NCBI RefSeq assembly: GCF_020164455.1
Contig: NZ_JAIQWW010000014.1
Span: 1-64,000 of the forward strand
DNA length: 64,000 bases
Direction of reading: 5' to 3'
DNA from: Phyllobacterium chamaecytisi
Lineage (GTDB): Bacteria; Pseudomonadota; Alphaproteobacteria; Rhizobiales; Rhizobiaceae
Shown here: positions 54,003 to 63,934 of the stretch, in pieces
Layout of the letters: the number at the start of each line of letters is the position of its first letter
Numbering within the stretch: position 1 is the first letter of the stretch
Translations under genes and position numbers: made by a program
The notes under the pieces: generated by a model
What the model saw: the letters and a program-made list of their open reading frames with translations, nothing else
Database searches by the model: none
What the model was told of the DNA's origin: nothing

Positions 54003-55009
54003 TAGAAAGCAACTTTTGTAAGGTTGCCAATAACGTCGCGTACATTCATTCCGTCGGCCCGCGCGGCGAATGTCAACGCCATCCGATGTTGCAATACTGG
54101 TTCTGCGAGAGCCTTTACGTCGTCTACTGATGGAGCGAGCCGACCGTCATAGAGAGCGCGTGCCCGAGCGCAGAGCATCAGGGCCTGGCTAGCGCGCGGG
54201 CCGGGGCCCCAAGAGATGAATTTTTTTGCAATTTCGTTGTCAGCCCCGGGACGAGCGGAGCGAACAAGCTTGAGAATGGCATCGACAACACCTTCCGGTA
54301 CCGGCATCCGTCGGATGAGGTGCTGCATGTCGCGCAGGCGCTCCGCATCGATTGTCTTTTCCGCTTTGGCATCTGAAGTACCGGTGGTCTCCAGAAGCAC
54401 CCTGCGTTCTGCCTCGAGTTCCGGGTAGAGAATATCGATCTGCATCAGAAACCGGTCTAGCTGCGCCTCCGGCAGCGGATAGGTTCCTTCCTGTTCAAGC
54501 GGGTTCTGCGTTGCCAATACATGAAACGGTTGTGGCAAATCGTGCCGCTCGCCTGCAATCGTAACGTGGTACTCCTGCATGGCCTGCAGGAGCGCCGACT
54601 GTGTCCGAGGTGAGGCGCGATTTATTTCGTCCGCCATGAGCAATTGAGCAAAAATAGGGCCTCTGACATAGCGGAAATAACGTTTGCCATTGTCATCCTG
54701 TTCCATGACTTCAGAGCCCAGGATATCTGAAGGCATAAGGTCGGGCGTGAATTGAATGCGGCGGTCATCAAGACCGAGAACAGTCCCCAGTGTTTCTACC
54801 AGCTTTGTCTTGGCCAAGCCCGGGACGCCGACAAGAAGCGCATGTCCGCCTGCCAGCAGCGCTACCAAGGTTCGCTCGATGACACTCTCCTGTCCAAAGA
54901 TGACAGTGCCGATGCCCGTCTTTATCCTTGAGATGTCTGCCAGCGCTTTCTCAGCCTCGGCAATCATAGCCTTGGGATCGGACGGTACCTCAGGTTTAAT
55001 CATGGTCAT
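54002..55009 (-). CDS. MoxR-family AAA+ ATPase
   Basis: A 335-residue ATPase, the presumed chaperone motor for the DUF58 and BatA-like proteins downstream. Walker A is G-V-P-G-L-A-K-T-K, the Walker B region reads Q-L-L-M-A-D-E-I-N-R-A, and Q-N-P-L-E-Q-E-G-T-Y-P-L-P-E-A-Q-L-D-R-F is the sensor region typical of MoxR. The C-terminal lid follows. The first gene of the operon, it has GAGGTGA before ATG 55009. The gap to the divergent DUF1285 gene is 138 bases. Confidence 0.95.
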   Translation of the reverse strand: MTMIKPEVPSDPKAMIAEAEKALADISRIKTGIGTVIFGQESVIERTLVALLAGGHALLVGVPGLAKTKLVETLGTVLGLDDRRIQFTPDLMPSDILGSEVMEQDDNGKRYFRYVRGPIFAQLLMADEINRASPRTQSALLQAMQEYHVTIAGERHDLPQPFHVLATQNPLEQEGTYPLPEAQLDRFLMQIDILYPELEAERRVLLETTGTSDAKAEKTIDAERLRDMQHLIRRMPVPEGVVDAILKLVRSARPGADNEIAKKFISWGPGPRASQALMLCARARALYDGRLAPSVDDVKALAEPVLQHRMALTFAARADGMNVRDVIGNLTKVAF

Positions 55010-55147
55010 GGGTCACCTCACCGCTGGTATCTGCACAGAGTCTCTCTTAAATGACTCTAACGTAAAACGACTCTAAGTCACTATGACATGCTGACAAGCG
55101 GTCCAACGTTGACTATTTCGTGACGTATATGGAAAAAAAGGCAGGCC

Positions 55148-55756
55148 ATGGCAGGATCAGAGGACACTCTACGGGATACGGCAGGGCTCGAAGCGCTGAT
55201 CTCGCGTGCCGCTGCACCGGGCAAGGGCCTGCCACCCGTCGATAAATGGAATCCCGATTTTTGCGGTGATCTCGATATGGAGATCAAGGCCGATGGCACC
55301 TGGTTTTATATGGGCACCCCTATAGGGCGCCAGCCGCTTGTGCGCCTTTTTTCCACGGTCCTACGCAAGGACGCTGACGGACGGACCTATCTCGTGACGC
55401 CAGTCGAAAAGGTGGGAATCCGTGTCGAGGATGCACCTTTTCTGGCAGTTGAACTCGATGTGGCAGGCGAAGGGGATGCGCGGGTCATGACGCTGCGCAC
55501 AAATGTTGGTGATATCGTCGAGGTAAGCGCCGGCAATCCGTTGCGGTTTGTGATCGATAAAGTCAACGGTGGACTAAAGCCTTACCTCTTGGTGCGAGGC
55601 CGTCTCGAGGCGCTTCTGGCGCGGCCGGTGATGTATGAGTTGGTCAGCTATGGGGAGGAAGTCATCATCGACGGAAAGCCTATGTTCGCGGTACGATCAA
55701 ACGGAGGTGTGTTCCCAATCATGCCGTCAGGTGAACTGGAAAAGCAGAGCCAATGA
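55148..55756 (+). CDS. DUF1285 protein
   Basis: A 202-residue protein of the DUF1285 family, common in proteobacteria and without known function. Its hallmarks are P-P-V-D-K-W-N-P-D-F-C-G-D-L-D-M, W-F-Y-M-G-T-P-I-G-R-Q-P-L-V-R-L-F, and Y-L-V-T-P-V-E-K-V-G-I. No membrane helix or signal is seen. Its end overlaps the Nudix gene by four bases. It heads a three-gene unit with the Nudix hydrolase and the CCA-adding enzyme. Confidence 0.92.
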   Translation: MAGSEDTLRDTAGLEALISRAAAPGKGLPPVDKWNPDFCGDLDMEIKADGTWFYMGTPIGRQPLVRLFSTVLRKDADGRTYLVTPVEKVGIRVEDAPFLAVELDVAGEGDARVMTLRTNVGDIVEVSAGNPLRFVIDKVNGGLKPYLLVRGRLEALLARPVMYELVSYGEEVIIDGKPMFAVRSNGGVFPIMPSGELEKQSQ

Positions 55757-56394
55757 GTCTGACCAAATCGCTGCATGAGGGTTTTTCCGCCCGTGCATTC
55801 TCACAACGTGTGGCGCTCAAGGGCAGTGAACCCTTGGACCGGGATCATGGCGATCATTTGCTCAATCCTGAACTCGATGCGCTGATCGCAGCAAATCCCC
55901 TGCGCGACGCTGCTGTCCTTGTGCCAATTGTGGATCGCGGCGATGAGGCAAGCGTGCTCCTCACCCTGCGCAACGCCAATATGCGCAAGCATTCGGGGCA
56001 GGTTGCTTTTCCGGGTGGTGCGATTGATCCGGAAGACGATTACGAGCCGGAGAAAGCGGCGCTACGCGAAGCGCATGAGGAAATCGGGCTTGAGGGTCGC
56101 CATGTGGAGGTCATCGGGCGGCTGCCTCGCTACTTGACCACGACCGGCTATTCGATCACGCCGGTACTAGGGCTGGTGCATCCGCCATTTGAACTCACCC
56201 CGAACCCCGCTGAAGTCGCCGACGTGTTCGAGGTACCTTTGTCTTTCCTGATGGATCCTGGCAATCATCGTCGCGAAAGCCGGATATGGCAGGAAAAGGA
56301 ACGGTTCTACTATACGATGCCATTTGGTGACCGCTTCATCTGGGGCGTAACTGCGGGCATCATCCGGACACTCTATGAAAGGCTCTATTCTTGA
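55753..56394 (+). CDS. CoA pyrophosphatase (NuCoA-type Nudix hydrolase)
   Basis: A 213-residue hydrolase that probably cleaves coenzyme A or its derivatives to phosphopantetheine compounds and adenosine 3-prime,5-prime-bisphosphate. The CoA-specific motif precedes the Nudix box: L-L-T-L-R-N-A-N-M-R-K-H-S-G-Q-V-A-F-P-G-G. The Nudix core is A-L-R-E-A-H-E-E-I-G-L. Its ATG overlaps the DUF1285 stop, and its stop overlaps the next start (TTGA). Confidence 0.92.
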   Translation: MSLTKSLHEGFSARAFSQRVALKGSEPLDRDHGDHLLNPELDALIAANPLRDAAVLVPIVDRGDEASVLLTLRNANMRKHSGQVAFPGGAIDPEDDYEPEKAALREAHEEIGLEGRHVEVIGRLPRYLTTTGYSITPVLGLVHPPFELTPNPAEVADVFEVPLSFLMDPGNHRRESRIWQEKERFYYTMPFGDRFIWGVTAGIIRTLYERLYS

Positions 56395-57662
56395 GCGTGA
56401 CAATTTCCATTGCCGACCATGCTTCGTGGCTTAAAGACGAGTCCTTGCAAAAGCTGCTCGCCGTACTTGCCGCTGATGGCGAGGCTGCGCGCGTTGTCGG
56501 CGGGGCGGTAAGAAATACGCTTTTGGGTGAAAAGGTTAGCGATATTGATATCGCAACGACCTGCTTGCCGGAGGTGACTTTGCAGCGTGCGATTGGTGCC
56601 GGATTCAAGGCCGTTCCGACCGGCATAGACCATGGCACGATCACGGTCATTGCGCATGGCAGACCGTTCGAAGTGACGACTTTGCGCGCTGATATCGAGA
56701 CAGATGGACGGCACGCTGAAGTTGCCTATGGCCGCGATTGGCAGGTGGATGCAAACCGGCGCGACTTCACCATGAATGCCTTATATGTCGAGGCGGATGG
56801 CATGATCGTCGATCTTGTTGGTGGGCTTGCGGATGTTGAAAGCCGCACGCTGCGCTTCATCGGCGATCCTGAGCAGCGTATCCGCGAGGACTATCTGCGT
56901 ATATTACGGTTTTTCAGATTTTTCGCCTGGTACGGCAAAGGCAGACCTGAAAGCGAAGGACTGAAGGCCTGCGCGCGTCTGAAAGATGGACTGACACGGC
57001 TCTCGGCTGAGCGCGTCTGGTCGGAGCTCAGGAGATTGCTGAGTGCGCCGGACCCTTCGCGCGCATTGCTATGGATGCGGCAGGCGGGCGTCCTGACGGC
57101 AGTTCTGCCCGAAAGTGAGAAGTGGGGCATCGATACAATCCACTCTCTCGTGAAGACCGAGCAGGACTTGAATTGGGAGATAGATCCGCTCTTGCGTCTG
57201 GCAAGTATGATACCCCCGCAAATCGGCCGCATCGCCGAAATGGCGTCGCGGCTGAAACTTTCCAACAGTGAGCGAGCACGGCTGGAGGCTTGGACTGAAA
57301 CGGCACTGCCGCAACCGGAGATTTCCGAGAGCGGATTTGCGAAACAACTTTACCGCAGTGACCAGCAAGGCATGCGTGATCGGCTCAGTCTGGCCTTGGT
57401 TTCAGCGCGTGCGGAGGCGATCCACGATAACGCCGCGATGATGAGGGCCGGGCATCTATCCAAATTGCTCGAATATCTCGATAGCTACGAGCGGCCGAAG
57501 TTTCCCGTTTCCGGCGGCGATCTACTCGCTGCGGGTCTCGAAGAAGGACCGGAAATCGGCAAGGTCCAGCGCGCGCTAGAGGACGACTGGATCAGATCGG
57601 GCTTTACCCTCGAGCGCGATACATTACTTGCCAAAATTCCTGAATATGCAGGTAAGGCCTGA
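56391..57662 (+). CDS. cca: CCA tRNA nucleotidyltransferase
   Basis: A 423-residue enzyme that adds or repairs the CCA end of tRNA. The class II nucleotidyltransferase head shows V-V-G-G-A-V-R-N-T-L-L-G and the D-I-D-I-A-T-T catalytic aspartates. R-R-D-F-T-M-N-A-L and the L-R-I-L-R-F-F-R-F-F neck follow. It lacks an HD phosphohydrolase domain, as in other alphaproteobacteria. The start is TTG at 56391, four bases inside the preceding gene; GTG at 56397 is an alternative. Confidence 0.93.
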   Translation: MSVTISIADHASWLKDESLQKLLAVLAADGEAARVVGGAVRNTLLGEKVSDIDIATTCLPEVTLQRAIGAGFKAVPTGIDHGTITVIAHGRPFEVTTLRADIETDGRHAEVAYGRDWQVDANRRDFTMNALYVEADGMIVDLVGGLADVESRTLRFIGDPEQRIREDYLRILRFFRFFAWYGKGRPESEGLKACARLKDGLTRLSAERVWSELRRLLSAPDPSRALLWMRQAGVLTAVLPESEKWGIDTIHSLVKTEQDLNWEIDPLLRLASMIPPQIGRIAEMASRLKLSNSERARLEAWTETALPQPEISESGFAKQLYRSDQQGMRDRLSLALVSARAEAIHDNAAMMRAGHLSKLLEYLDSYERPKFPVSGGDLLAAGLEEGPEIGKVQRALEDDWIRSGFTLERDTLLAKIPEYAGKA

Positions 57663-57845
57663 TCAGGCTGCCTGGCCTTTCGACGGCTGGATATTCGCCT
57701 TGATAGTTTCGAGCATTGATTCCCGAATAACCGTTTCACCGTGGGTTTCACGCAGATGCTCGGCAGCGCGGCGAATGATTTCAGCTTCGGTGTCGTGACG
57801 TGTATGCCACTGGCAACCGGGAACAATGCAATGAAGTTCTTTCAT
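57663..57845 (-). CDS. DUF1059 small protein
   Basis: A 60-residue protein of the DUF1059 family: M-K-E-L-H-C-I-V-P-G-C-Q-W-H-T-R-H followed by an acidic helix and H-L-R-E-T-H-G. The two cysteines and nearby histidines suggest a small metal (zinc) site. Function unknown. The start at 57845 is backed by GGGAGAGAAGG just upstream. It ends exactly at the stop of the convergent cca gene. Confidence 0.88.
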   Translation of the reverse strand: MKELHCIVPGCQWHTRHDTEAEIIRRAAEHLRETHGETVIRESMLETIKANIQPSKGQAA

Positions 57846-57969
57846 GCCTTCTCTCCCTGTTGTAAGCCCGCAAAAATACGTGCTCTTCCCATAAGAGCGC
57901 GGCTGCTTTTGCCGCACCAGCGGTTAGCATAACGCATGAAGCGGCGGATTGATCCCTTAAATATCTATC

Positions 57970-58884
57970 TCACGGCCATTTGACCGTAGGTGGCATCGAC
58001 GAGAGAATTGAATCGACATTCCCGCCGGTCTTCAAGCCGAAGATCGTGCCGCGATCATAAAGCAGATTGAATTCGACATAGCGGCCACGGCGGACAAGTT
58101 GCTCCTGACGGTCGGCATCTGTCCAGTCGTGATTAAAGTTCTGCCGTACAAGATAGGGGTAGACTACGGAAAAGGCGCGGCCGACGTCACGCGTGAAATT
58201 GAAATCGGCCGTATAGCCGCCGTTTTCTTCGGAGGAGTGTAGCCAGTCATAAAAAATACCACCAGTTCCGCGCGGCTCCTTGCGGTGAGGAAGATAAAAG
58301 TACTCGTCGCACCATGTCTTGAATTTCTCATGATCCGCGACGGCTGAATGCTTGTCGCAAACGAATTTCATCGCTTTGTGGAAAGCCAGTGTATCCGGAT
58401 CGTCCTGTGTTCGCTTGCGGTCAAGAACCGGCGTGAGATCAGCGCCACCGCCGAACCATTGTCTCGTCGTTACAACCATGCGCGTGTTCATATGTACAGC
58501 AGGGACAAACGGACTTTGGGGATGTGCGATCAATGAGATTCCCGATGCCCAAAAACGGGGATCTTCGTCAGCTCCGGGTATCTGCTTGCGAAACTCCTGC
58601 GAAAACTCACCATGGACTGTTGATGTGTGGACGCCGACTTTTTCGAAGACGCGGCCGTGCATGACCGACATAACGCCGCCGCCGCCCTTGCCATCATCGC
58701 GTTGCCATGGGGTCTGCTTGAAGCGACCTGGCGTGCGGTCCGAGAGCGGTCCGTCCAGTTCGTCTTCCAACTGCTCGAAACTCGCGCAGATCTTGTCGCG
58801 CAATTCCATAAACCAAGCGGTCGCTTCAGCTTTCTTTTCATCGAGCGCTTCGGGAAGTACGGCGGGGATATCTGGACGGTCCAT
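57970..58884 (-). CDS. hemF: Oxygen-dependent coproporphyrinogen III oxidase
   Basis: A 304-residue haem-synthesis enzyme that decarboxylates coproporphyrinogen III using oxygen. Family motifs include [52 protein letters not shown] and [11 protein letters not shown] 58884 follows AAAAGGA. Confidence 0.96.
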   Translation of the reverse strand: MDRPDIPAVLPEALDEKKAEATAWFMELRDKICASFEQLEDELDGPLSDRTPGRFKQTPWQRDDGKGGGGVMSVMHGRVFEKVGVHTSTVHGEFSQEFRKQIPGADEDPRFWASGISLIAHPQSPFVPAVHMNTRMVVTTRQWFGGGADLTPVLDRKRTQDDPDTLAFHKAMKFVCDKHSAVADHEKFKTWCDEYFYLPHRKEPRGTGGIFYDWLHSSEENGGYTADFNFTRDVGRAFSVVYPYLVRQNFNHDWTDADRQEQLVRRGRYVEFNLLYDRGTIFGLKTGGNVDSILSSMPPTVKWP

Positions 58885-59039
58885 GGCAAAGAATCCTTTT
58901 TCGCCTGGACATTATCACATCCACTTGAAGCCAAAAGGAAGTTGCTGCCGTTCATTCAGCCTATCCATAAAAAAATGACTCGTTTTCCGGCTTTGCTGCA
59001 CCTACTCTCATGATTGTAGGGTTCAGTGAGGGATACGAG

Positions 59040-59312
59040 ATGGTCTCCAAAGCGCCCCGATCGCAATATCCAAAACCGCCGCTCGACGGTTTGCGAAAGA
59101 GACTTAAGGAAAGCCGCGAAGCTCCCAGCCAGCAACGCGGTGCATTTGTTCGCGAGAGTTTTAAACTGCCGCGTCTGGCGGCGCGCGAAAAGGCACGCGA
59201 ATGGTTCGAGCAATATCCGAAAGCCGCTTATTGGACTGAAATTGAGAGCTGGTATGAGCGTCCTGGCGACATCATTGAATTCACTATGCGCCGCTTGCCG
59301 AACGCTGATTGA
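59040..59312 (+). CDS. Small uncharacterised protein (90 residues)
   Basis: A basic protein with A-F-V-R-E-S-F-K-L-P-R-L-A-A-R-E-K-A-R-E-W-F-E and Y-W-T-E-I-E-S-W-Y-E-R-P-G-D-I. The aromatic, charged pattern looks like a real protein found in rhizobia, but I cannot name a family. ATG 59040 is supported by GAGGGATACGAG directly upstream; the ORF is open from 59010. It is divergent from hemF and followed by an AT-rich 220-base gap. Confidence 0.7.
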   Translation: MVSKAPRSQYPKPPLDGLRKRLKESREAPSQQRGAFVRESFKLPRLAAREKAREWFEQYPKAAYWTEIESWYERPGDIIEFTMRRLPNAD

Positions 59313-59533
59313 AAATGCGAAAAATCCTCGATTCAACAATAAAATTGATGTTCTTTTTCAAATATTTGATTGTTTCGGCCGAAAACGGTCCCAGTTTTTG
59401 AGAATTCTTCAAATTTTCTTCCATTTATGCAGAATTTCCAATGATCGCAGCTGACAGCCATTTCCAAAGACAGTAGAACTCTGCCAGCACCGGAGAACGT
59501 TCCGGACGCATAAGAAAATCCAAGGAGGAAATA

Positions 59534-60637
59534 ATGCGCTTATCGTTGATCTCTGGCGTGGCGTTGGCAGCCGTTATGGCGATGACGTCGTTTGCCAAAG
59601 CCGACATCGTCGTCGGAATTATCGCACCTGTGACCGGCCCCGTCGCGGCTTATGGTTTGCAGGTAAAGAATGGCGTCGAAAGCGCTGCTGAAGCCATCAA
59701 CGCAGCAGGCGGCATCAAGGGCGAAAAGATTGTAACGAAGATCTTCGACGATGCAGGCGAACCCAAGCAGGGTGTATCGGTTGCCAACCAGGTCGTTGGT
59801 GAGGGCATCAAGTTCGTCGTGGGTCCGGTGACGTCCGGCGTCGCCATGCCTGTATCGGATGTTCTGGCCGAAAACGGTATCGTCATGGTCACGCCTACGG
59901 CCACCACACCAGATCTCACGACACGCGGTCTCGAAACTGTGTTTCGCACTTGCGGCCGCGATGACCAGCAGGCTGATGTTGCGGGCAAGTACATGCTCGA
60001 CAAGTTCAAGGACAAGCGCATCGCTATCGTCTACGACAAAACGCCCTATGGTACCGGTATTGCCAACGGTCTGAAGGCCGTGCTCAACAAAGGCGGTGTT
60101 ACCGAAGTCGTCTTCGAAGGCATCAATGCCGGCGAAAAGGACTACAGTGCGCTCATCACACGTATCAAGTCTGAAAAAGCCGACGTGATCTACTTTGGCG
60201 GTTATCATGCCGAGGGCGGCCTTATCGCCCGCCAGTTGAACGATCAGGGAATCAAGGCCCAGATCATCGGTCCCGATGGCTTGTCGAACACCGAATATTG
60301 GGCAATTGGCGGCGACGCAGCAGCGGGTACACTGTTCACCAACAGTGCCGATCCAACCAAGAATCCAGCCGCGGCAAAGGTTGTGGAAGCACTTCAGGCC
60401 AAAAACATTCCGGCTGAAGCATTCACGCTGAATGCTTATGCCGCGTTGCAAGTGATCGCCGGAGGTATTGAAAAGGCTGGCTCTGCCGAACCATCCGAGG
60501 TCGCGGCAAAGATCAAGTCTGGTGACGCGTTCCCGACGGTAGCTGGGGATCTCAGCTATTCCAGCACTGGAGATCTGAACACACCTGCTTTCGTCTTCTA
60601 CAAGTGGGAAGGCGGCAAGGCCACTCAGATCGACTGA
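59534..60637 (+). CDS. Branched-chain amino acid ABC transporter periplasmic binding protein
   Basis: A 367-residue exported protein of the LivJ/LivK family. The signal peptide ends near residue 23 (T-S-F-A-K-A). The mature start is [18 protein letters not shown], with [11 protein letters not shown] and V-V-G-P-V-T-S-G as expected. The acceptor site T-A-T-T-P-D-L-T and a cysteine pair-like R-T-C-G-R are also present. An AAGGAGGAA ribosome site precedes the ATG, a sign of high expression. No permease genes follow, so it works with a transporter elsewhere. A hairpin lies after the stop. Confidence 0.93.
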   Translation: MRLSLISGVALAAVMAMTSFAKADIVVGIIAPVTGPVAAYGLQVKNGVESAAEAINAAGGIKGEKIVTKIFDDAGEPKQGVSVANQVVGEGIKFVVGPVTSGVAMPVSDVLAENGIVMVTPTATTPDLTTRGLETVFRTCGRDDQQADVAGKYMLDKFKDKRIAIVYDKTPYGTGIANGLKAVLNKGGVTEVVFEGINAGEKDYSALITRIKSEKADVIYFGGYHAEGGLIARQLNDQGIKAQIIGPDGLSNTEYWAIGGDAAAGTLFTNSADPTKNPAAAKVVEALQAKNIPAEAFTLNAYAALQVIAGGIEKAGSAEPSEVAAKIKSGDAFPTVAGDLSYSSTGDLNTPAFVFYKWEGGKATQID

Positions 60638-60657
60638 CGAGAACCGTCGACTGCTAA

Positions 60658-60682
60658 TTCGCCGGCCGAGTTGGCCGGCGAA
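60658..60682. terminator. Hairpin between the binding-protein gene and trmL
   Basis: TTCGCCGGCC and GGCCGGCGAA pair in a perfect ten-base stem around five bases, between two convergent genes. There is no T run on either side, so it may protect mRNA ends rather than terminate by itself. Confidence 0.6.
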
Positions 60683-60684
60683 GA

Positions 60685-61176
60685 TTAGCGGACCAATGAA
60701 AACTGTCGTTGCGCTTCAGCGGTTGCGATCGCTGCGGAGAGCGCCAGATTGAGCGAGCGGGCGCCAGACACCATTGGAATGATGAGTCTGGCGTCGGCAG
60801 CCTGATGAACTTCATCGGGAACACCGGCAGATTCGCGGCCGAACATTAAAATGTCACCGGGTGCAAACTTGAAGCGAGTATAGGGCTCAGCCGCCTTGGT
60901 GGAGAAAAGCAGAACCCGGCGTTTTTCCCGAAGCCGCCATTCCTGAAACTGTGTCCAATCGGGATGACGTGTCAGGGTGGCTTGTTCGAGGTAATCCATT
61001 CCGGCGCGTTTCAGCGCGCGATCGGAAATATCGAATCCGGCAGGCTCGATGATATCAACGCCGACGCCAAAACACGCTGCCATGCGCAGAATAGTTCCAG
61101 CATTGCCAGGAATATCTGGCTGGTAGAGTGCAATGCGTAAGTCGGTATATGGTTCGGTCAACGAGATGCCTTCCAT
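60685..61176 (-). CDS. trmL: tRNA (cytidine/uridine-34) 2-prime-O-methyltransferase TrmL
   Basis: A 163-residue minimal SPOUT methyltransferase acting on the wobble base ribose of tRNA-Leu isoacceptors. The conserved motifs are L-Y-Q-P-D-I-P-G-N-A-G-T-I-L-R-M-A, F-G-R-E-S-A-G-V-P and P-M-V-S-G-A-R-S-L-N-L-A-L-S. Compact length and knot motifs separate it from the larger enzyme at 8158. Confidence 0.93.
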   Translation of the reverse strand: MEGISLTEPYTDLRIALYQPDIPGNAGTILRMAACFGVGVDIIEPAGFDISDRALKRAGMDYLEQATLTRHPDWTQFQEWRLREKRRVLLFSTKAAEPYTRFKFAPGDILMFGRESAGVPDEVHQAADARLIIPMVSGARSLNLALSAAIATAEAQRQFSLVR

Positions 61177-61212
61177 GAGTCGGCGTGGAATGACGATGAA
61201 TGAGGTTTAACA

Positions 61213-63060
61213 ATGTTTCGCTGGTTTGAAGAGAGGCTCGAACCATTTCCGACGGCTGAACCCGCTGAGCCGCCGAAATCGCTCGTCGCGTTTTGCCTGC
61301 ATTATACCCAAGGCGCCTGGCCATGGATTGCCGTTATGGCTGTTTGTACAGCGCTGATCGCTGTACTCGAAGTGTCCATGTTCGCCTTCATGGGCAATAT
61401 CGTCGACTGGTTGTCCAATCATTCGCGCGAAACCTTCCTTTCCGATGAAGGGTGGAAGCTGGCGCTGATTGCCGGTGTCGTGTTGATCATCATGCCCGGC
61501 ATCGTACTCGTGGATTCGCTCATCATCCATCAGACTTTGCTTGGTAATTATCCCATGCGCATCCGCTGGATGGTGCATCGCTATCTCATTCGCCAATCGA
61601 TGACTTTCTTCCAGGACGAGTTTGCAGGGCGGGTGTCCACCAAGCTTATGCAGACCTCGCTTGCCGTGCGCGAAACGGTGATGAAGCTGCTTGACGTGCT
61701 AAACTATGTCATCGTCTATTTCACCGGAACATTGATCATCGCGGCAGCAGCGGATTTGCGGCTCATGCTGCCTTTCCTTGTCTGGCTCGCTATTTATGTT
61801 GGACTGCTTCGCTATTTCATTCCGAAAATCCGCGTCATTTCCGAGCGACAGGCTGATGCACGTTCGACGATGACCGGACGGATCGTCGACAGCTATACAA
61901 ATATCGCCACGGTAAAGCTGTTCTCGCATTCGAAACGCGAGGAGCGTTATGCGCGCGAAGGATTGGAGAACTTTTTAAACACTGTCCACGGGCAGATGCG
62001 GCTGGTGACCAGTTTTCACTTCTCGCTCTATGCGATGAATTGCCTGCTGCTTTTCTCGGTAGGCGCAATTGCCATCTGGCTGTGGCTTGGATCGGCCATC
62101 TCCGTAGGTGCTGTAGCGGTGGGCATTGGCCTTGTGCTCCGCCTCAACGGCATGTCGCAGTGGATCATGTGGGAAATGTCAGCGCTGTTTGAAAATATCG
62201 GCACTGTCGAAGACGGTATCACGTCCATTTCCCTGCCGCGACTTGTACCCGATGTCCCCAACGCGCCGGAGCTCGAAGTCACTGCAGGGGCGATCAGCTT
62301 CGATTCGATCGGCTTCCACTACGGAAAAGGCGCAGGCATTATAGATCGTCTGTCTCTGGATATACGTCCAGGCGAAAAGATCGGCCTTGTTGGACGATCC
62401 GGAGCCGGCAAATCGACACTAGTCAATTTGCTGTTGCGATTTTACGATCTCGAAAGCGGCCGGATACTTATCGATGGTCAAGATATATCCAAAGTCTCGC
62501 AAGACTCCTTACGTGCACAAATCGGGATGGTGACGCAGGACACATCGCTTTTACATCGCTCGGTTCGGGACAACGTGCTTTACGGCCGTCCCGATGCGTC
62601 GGAAGAGATGATGCTGCAGGCGGTGAGAAATGCTCAAGCCGACAGCTTCATCGAAGACCTATCGGACCCCAAAGGCCGGCGCGGTTTCGACGCCCATGTC
62701 GGCGAGCGCGGGGTCAAGCTTTCCGGCGGGCAGCGCCAGCGTATCGCCATTGCACGTGTCATGCTGAAGGATGCTCCTATTCTCATCATGGACGAGGCAA
62801 CCTCGGCGCTCGATTCAGAGGTCGAAGCAGCGATACAGGACAACCTCTATCGGCTGATGCAGGGGAAGACGGTTATTGCCATCGCGCACCGGCTGTCGAC
62901 CATTGCGGCGCTCGACCGGCTTATCGTCTTGGACAAGGGACAAATTGTCGAAAGCGGCAGTCATGAACAGTTGATTGCGGCCGACGGTATCTATGCCGGA
63001 TTGTGGGCACGTCAGTCAGGCGGTTTCCTTGGTCTCGACGATCAGGAAGCTGCAGAATAA
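61213..63060 (+). CDS. ABC exporter, fused membrane and ATPase domains
   Basis: A 615-residue half-transporter that should dimerise and export a hydrophobic or drug-like substrate. The N-terminal 330 residues hold about six hydrophobic helices. The ATPase half has Walker A G-R-S-G-A-G-K-S-T (K400), signature [13 protein letters not shown], Walker B I-L-I-M-D-E-A-T-S-A-L-D, and switch H in I-A-H-R-L-S-T. It is of the MsbA/ABCB-like group. The substrate is unknown. It is divergent from trmL across 36 bases. Confidence 0.93.
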   Translation: MFRWFEERLEPFPTAEPAEPPKSLVAFCLHYTQGAWPWIAVMAVCTALIAVLEVSMFAFMGNIVDWLSNHSRETFLSDEGWKLALIAGVVLIIMPGIVLVDSLIIHQTLLGNYPMRIRWMVHRYLIRQSMTFFQDEFAGRVSTKLMQTSLAVRETVMKLLDVLNYVIVYFTGTLIIAAAADLRLMLPFLVWLAIYVGLLRYFIPKIRVISERQADARSTMTGRIVDSYTNIATVKLFSHSKREERYAREGLENFLNTVHGQMRLVTSFHFSLYAMNCLLLFSVGAIAIWLWLGSAISVGAVAVGIGLVLRLNGMSQWIMWEMSALFENIGTVEDGITSISLPRLVPDVPNAPELEVTAGAISFDSIGFHYGKGAGIIDRLSLDIRPGEKIGLVGRSGAGKSTLVNLLLRFYDLESGRILIDGQDISKVSQDSLRAQIGMVTQDTSLLHRSVRDNVLYGRPDASEEMMLQAVRNAQADSFIEDLSDPKGRRGFDAHVGERGVKLSGGQRQRIAIARVMLKDAPILIMDEATSALDSEVEAAIQDNLYRLMQGKTVIAIAHRLSTIAALDRLIVLDKGQIVESGSHEQLIAADGIYAGLWARQSGGFLGLDDQEAAE

Positions 63061-63349
63061 CACCAACGACGACAAATTAGCCCAAGGCGATCTCGCCATA
63101 GCTGGCGGCATTTATGCTGGGGTTGGATGAGGCAATCAGGAGTTTTTATAGGGTGCGAACAAGATCAGGGTCTATCCCTGCGACATCCTGCCCTTGTGAC
63201 GCTGTCTCACTGGACAAGCTCAAGCGACATGCTTAGAAACCACGCCATATGTTGGGGATTCCTCATGGCTCAGCTCTTGGGCCAGTCTTCTATTGTGCTG
63301 ACAATGTGGACTCTCCCGCTGCGTTGTTATTCGGAAAGGAACAGGCCCC

Positions 63350-63913
63350 GTGAGCGCACACGATACGACCGAGCCGACACGGCGTGACTTCCTCTATATT
63401 GCGACAGGTATGGCCGGTGTGGTCGGTGCGGGGGCTTTTGCTTGGCCCTTTATTGACCAGATGCGACCGGACGCGTCGACCTTGGCAGTCTCGTCGATCG
63501 AAGTTGATGTTTCTGCTGTTCAGCCAGGCATGTCTCTGACGGTCAAATGGCGTGGCAAACCGGTTTTCATTCGCAACCGGACGCCGAAAGAAATCGAAGA
63601 CGCCAAGAACGTTCAAATGGGTCAGCTCAAGGATCCGATTGCGCGCAATGCCAATTTGCCGAGCGACGCCCAGGCGACCGACGCGGATCGTGCAGCAGCC
63701 AAGGACAAGGAAAACTGGCTGGTGATGATCGGCGTTTGCACTCACCTCGGCTGCATTCCGCTTGGCCAGCAAGGCGAATTCGGTGGCTGGTTCTGCCCTT
63801 GTCATGGTTCGCAATACGACACTGCCGGACGCATTCGTTCAGGTCCAGCGCCGGAAAATCTACCTATCCCGCCACTTACTTTCACTTCCGACACCGTCAT
63901 CAAGATCGGCTAA
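63350..63913 (+). CDS. petA: Rieske iron-sulfur subunit of ubiquinol-cytochrome c reductase
   Basis: The [2Fe-2S] subunit of the cytochrome bc1 complex, 187 residues, carrying electrons from ubiquinol to cytochrome c1. It has a Tat-type anchor ([11 protein letters not shown], then a hydrophobic helix to about 33). The cluster ligands are C130/H132 in C-T-H-L-G-C and C149/H152 in C-P-C-H-G-S; C135 and C151 form the disulphide. The start is GTG 63350 behind AAAGGA. petB begins 21 bases downstream. Confidence 0.97.
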   Translation: MSAHDTTEPTRRDFLYIATGMAGVVGAGAFAWPFIDQMRPDASTLAVSSIEVDVSAVQPGMSLTVKWRGKPVFIRNRTPKEIEDAKNVQMGQLKDPIARNANLPSDAQATDADRAAAKDKENWLVMIGVCTHLGCIPLGQQGEFGGWFCPCHGSQYDTAGRIRSGPAPENLPIPPLTFTSDTVIKIG

Positions 63914-63934
63914 GGTTCCACGGGGAGATACGAC

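Noticed and set aside
63061-63349. Gene in the 289-base gap before petA
   Set aside because: The only plus-strand ORF (63127-63387) overlaps petA in another frame and shows no family-like segment; the stretch probably holds the pet promoter.
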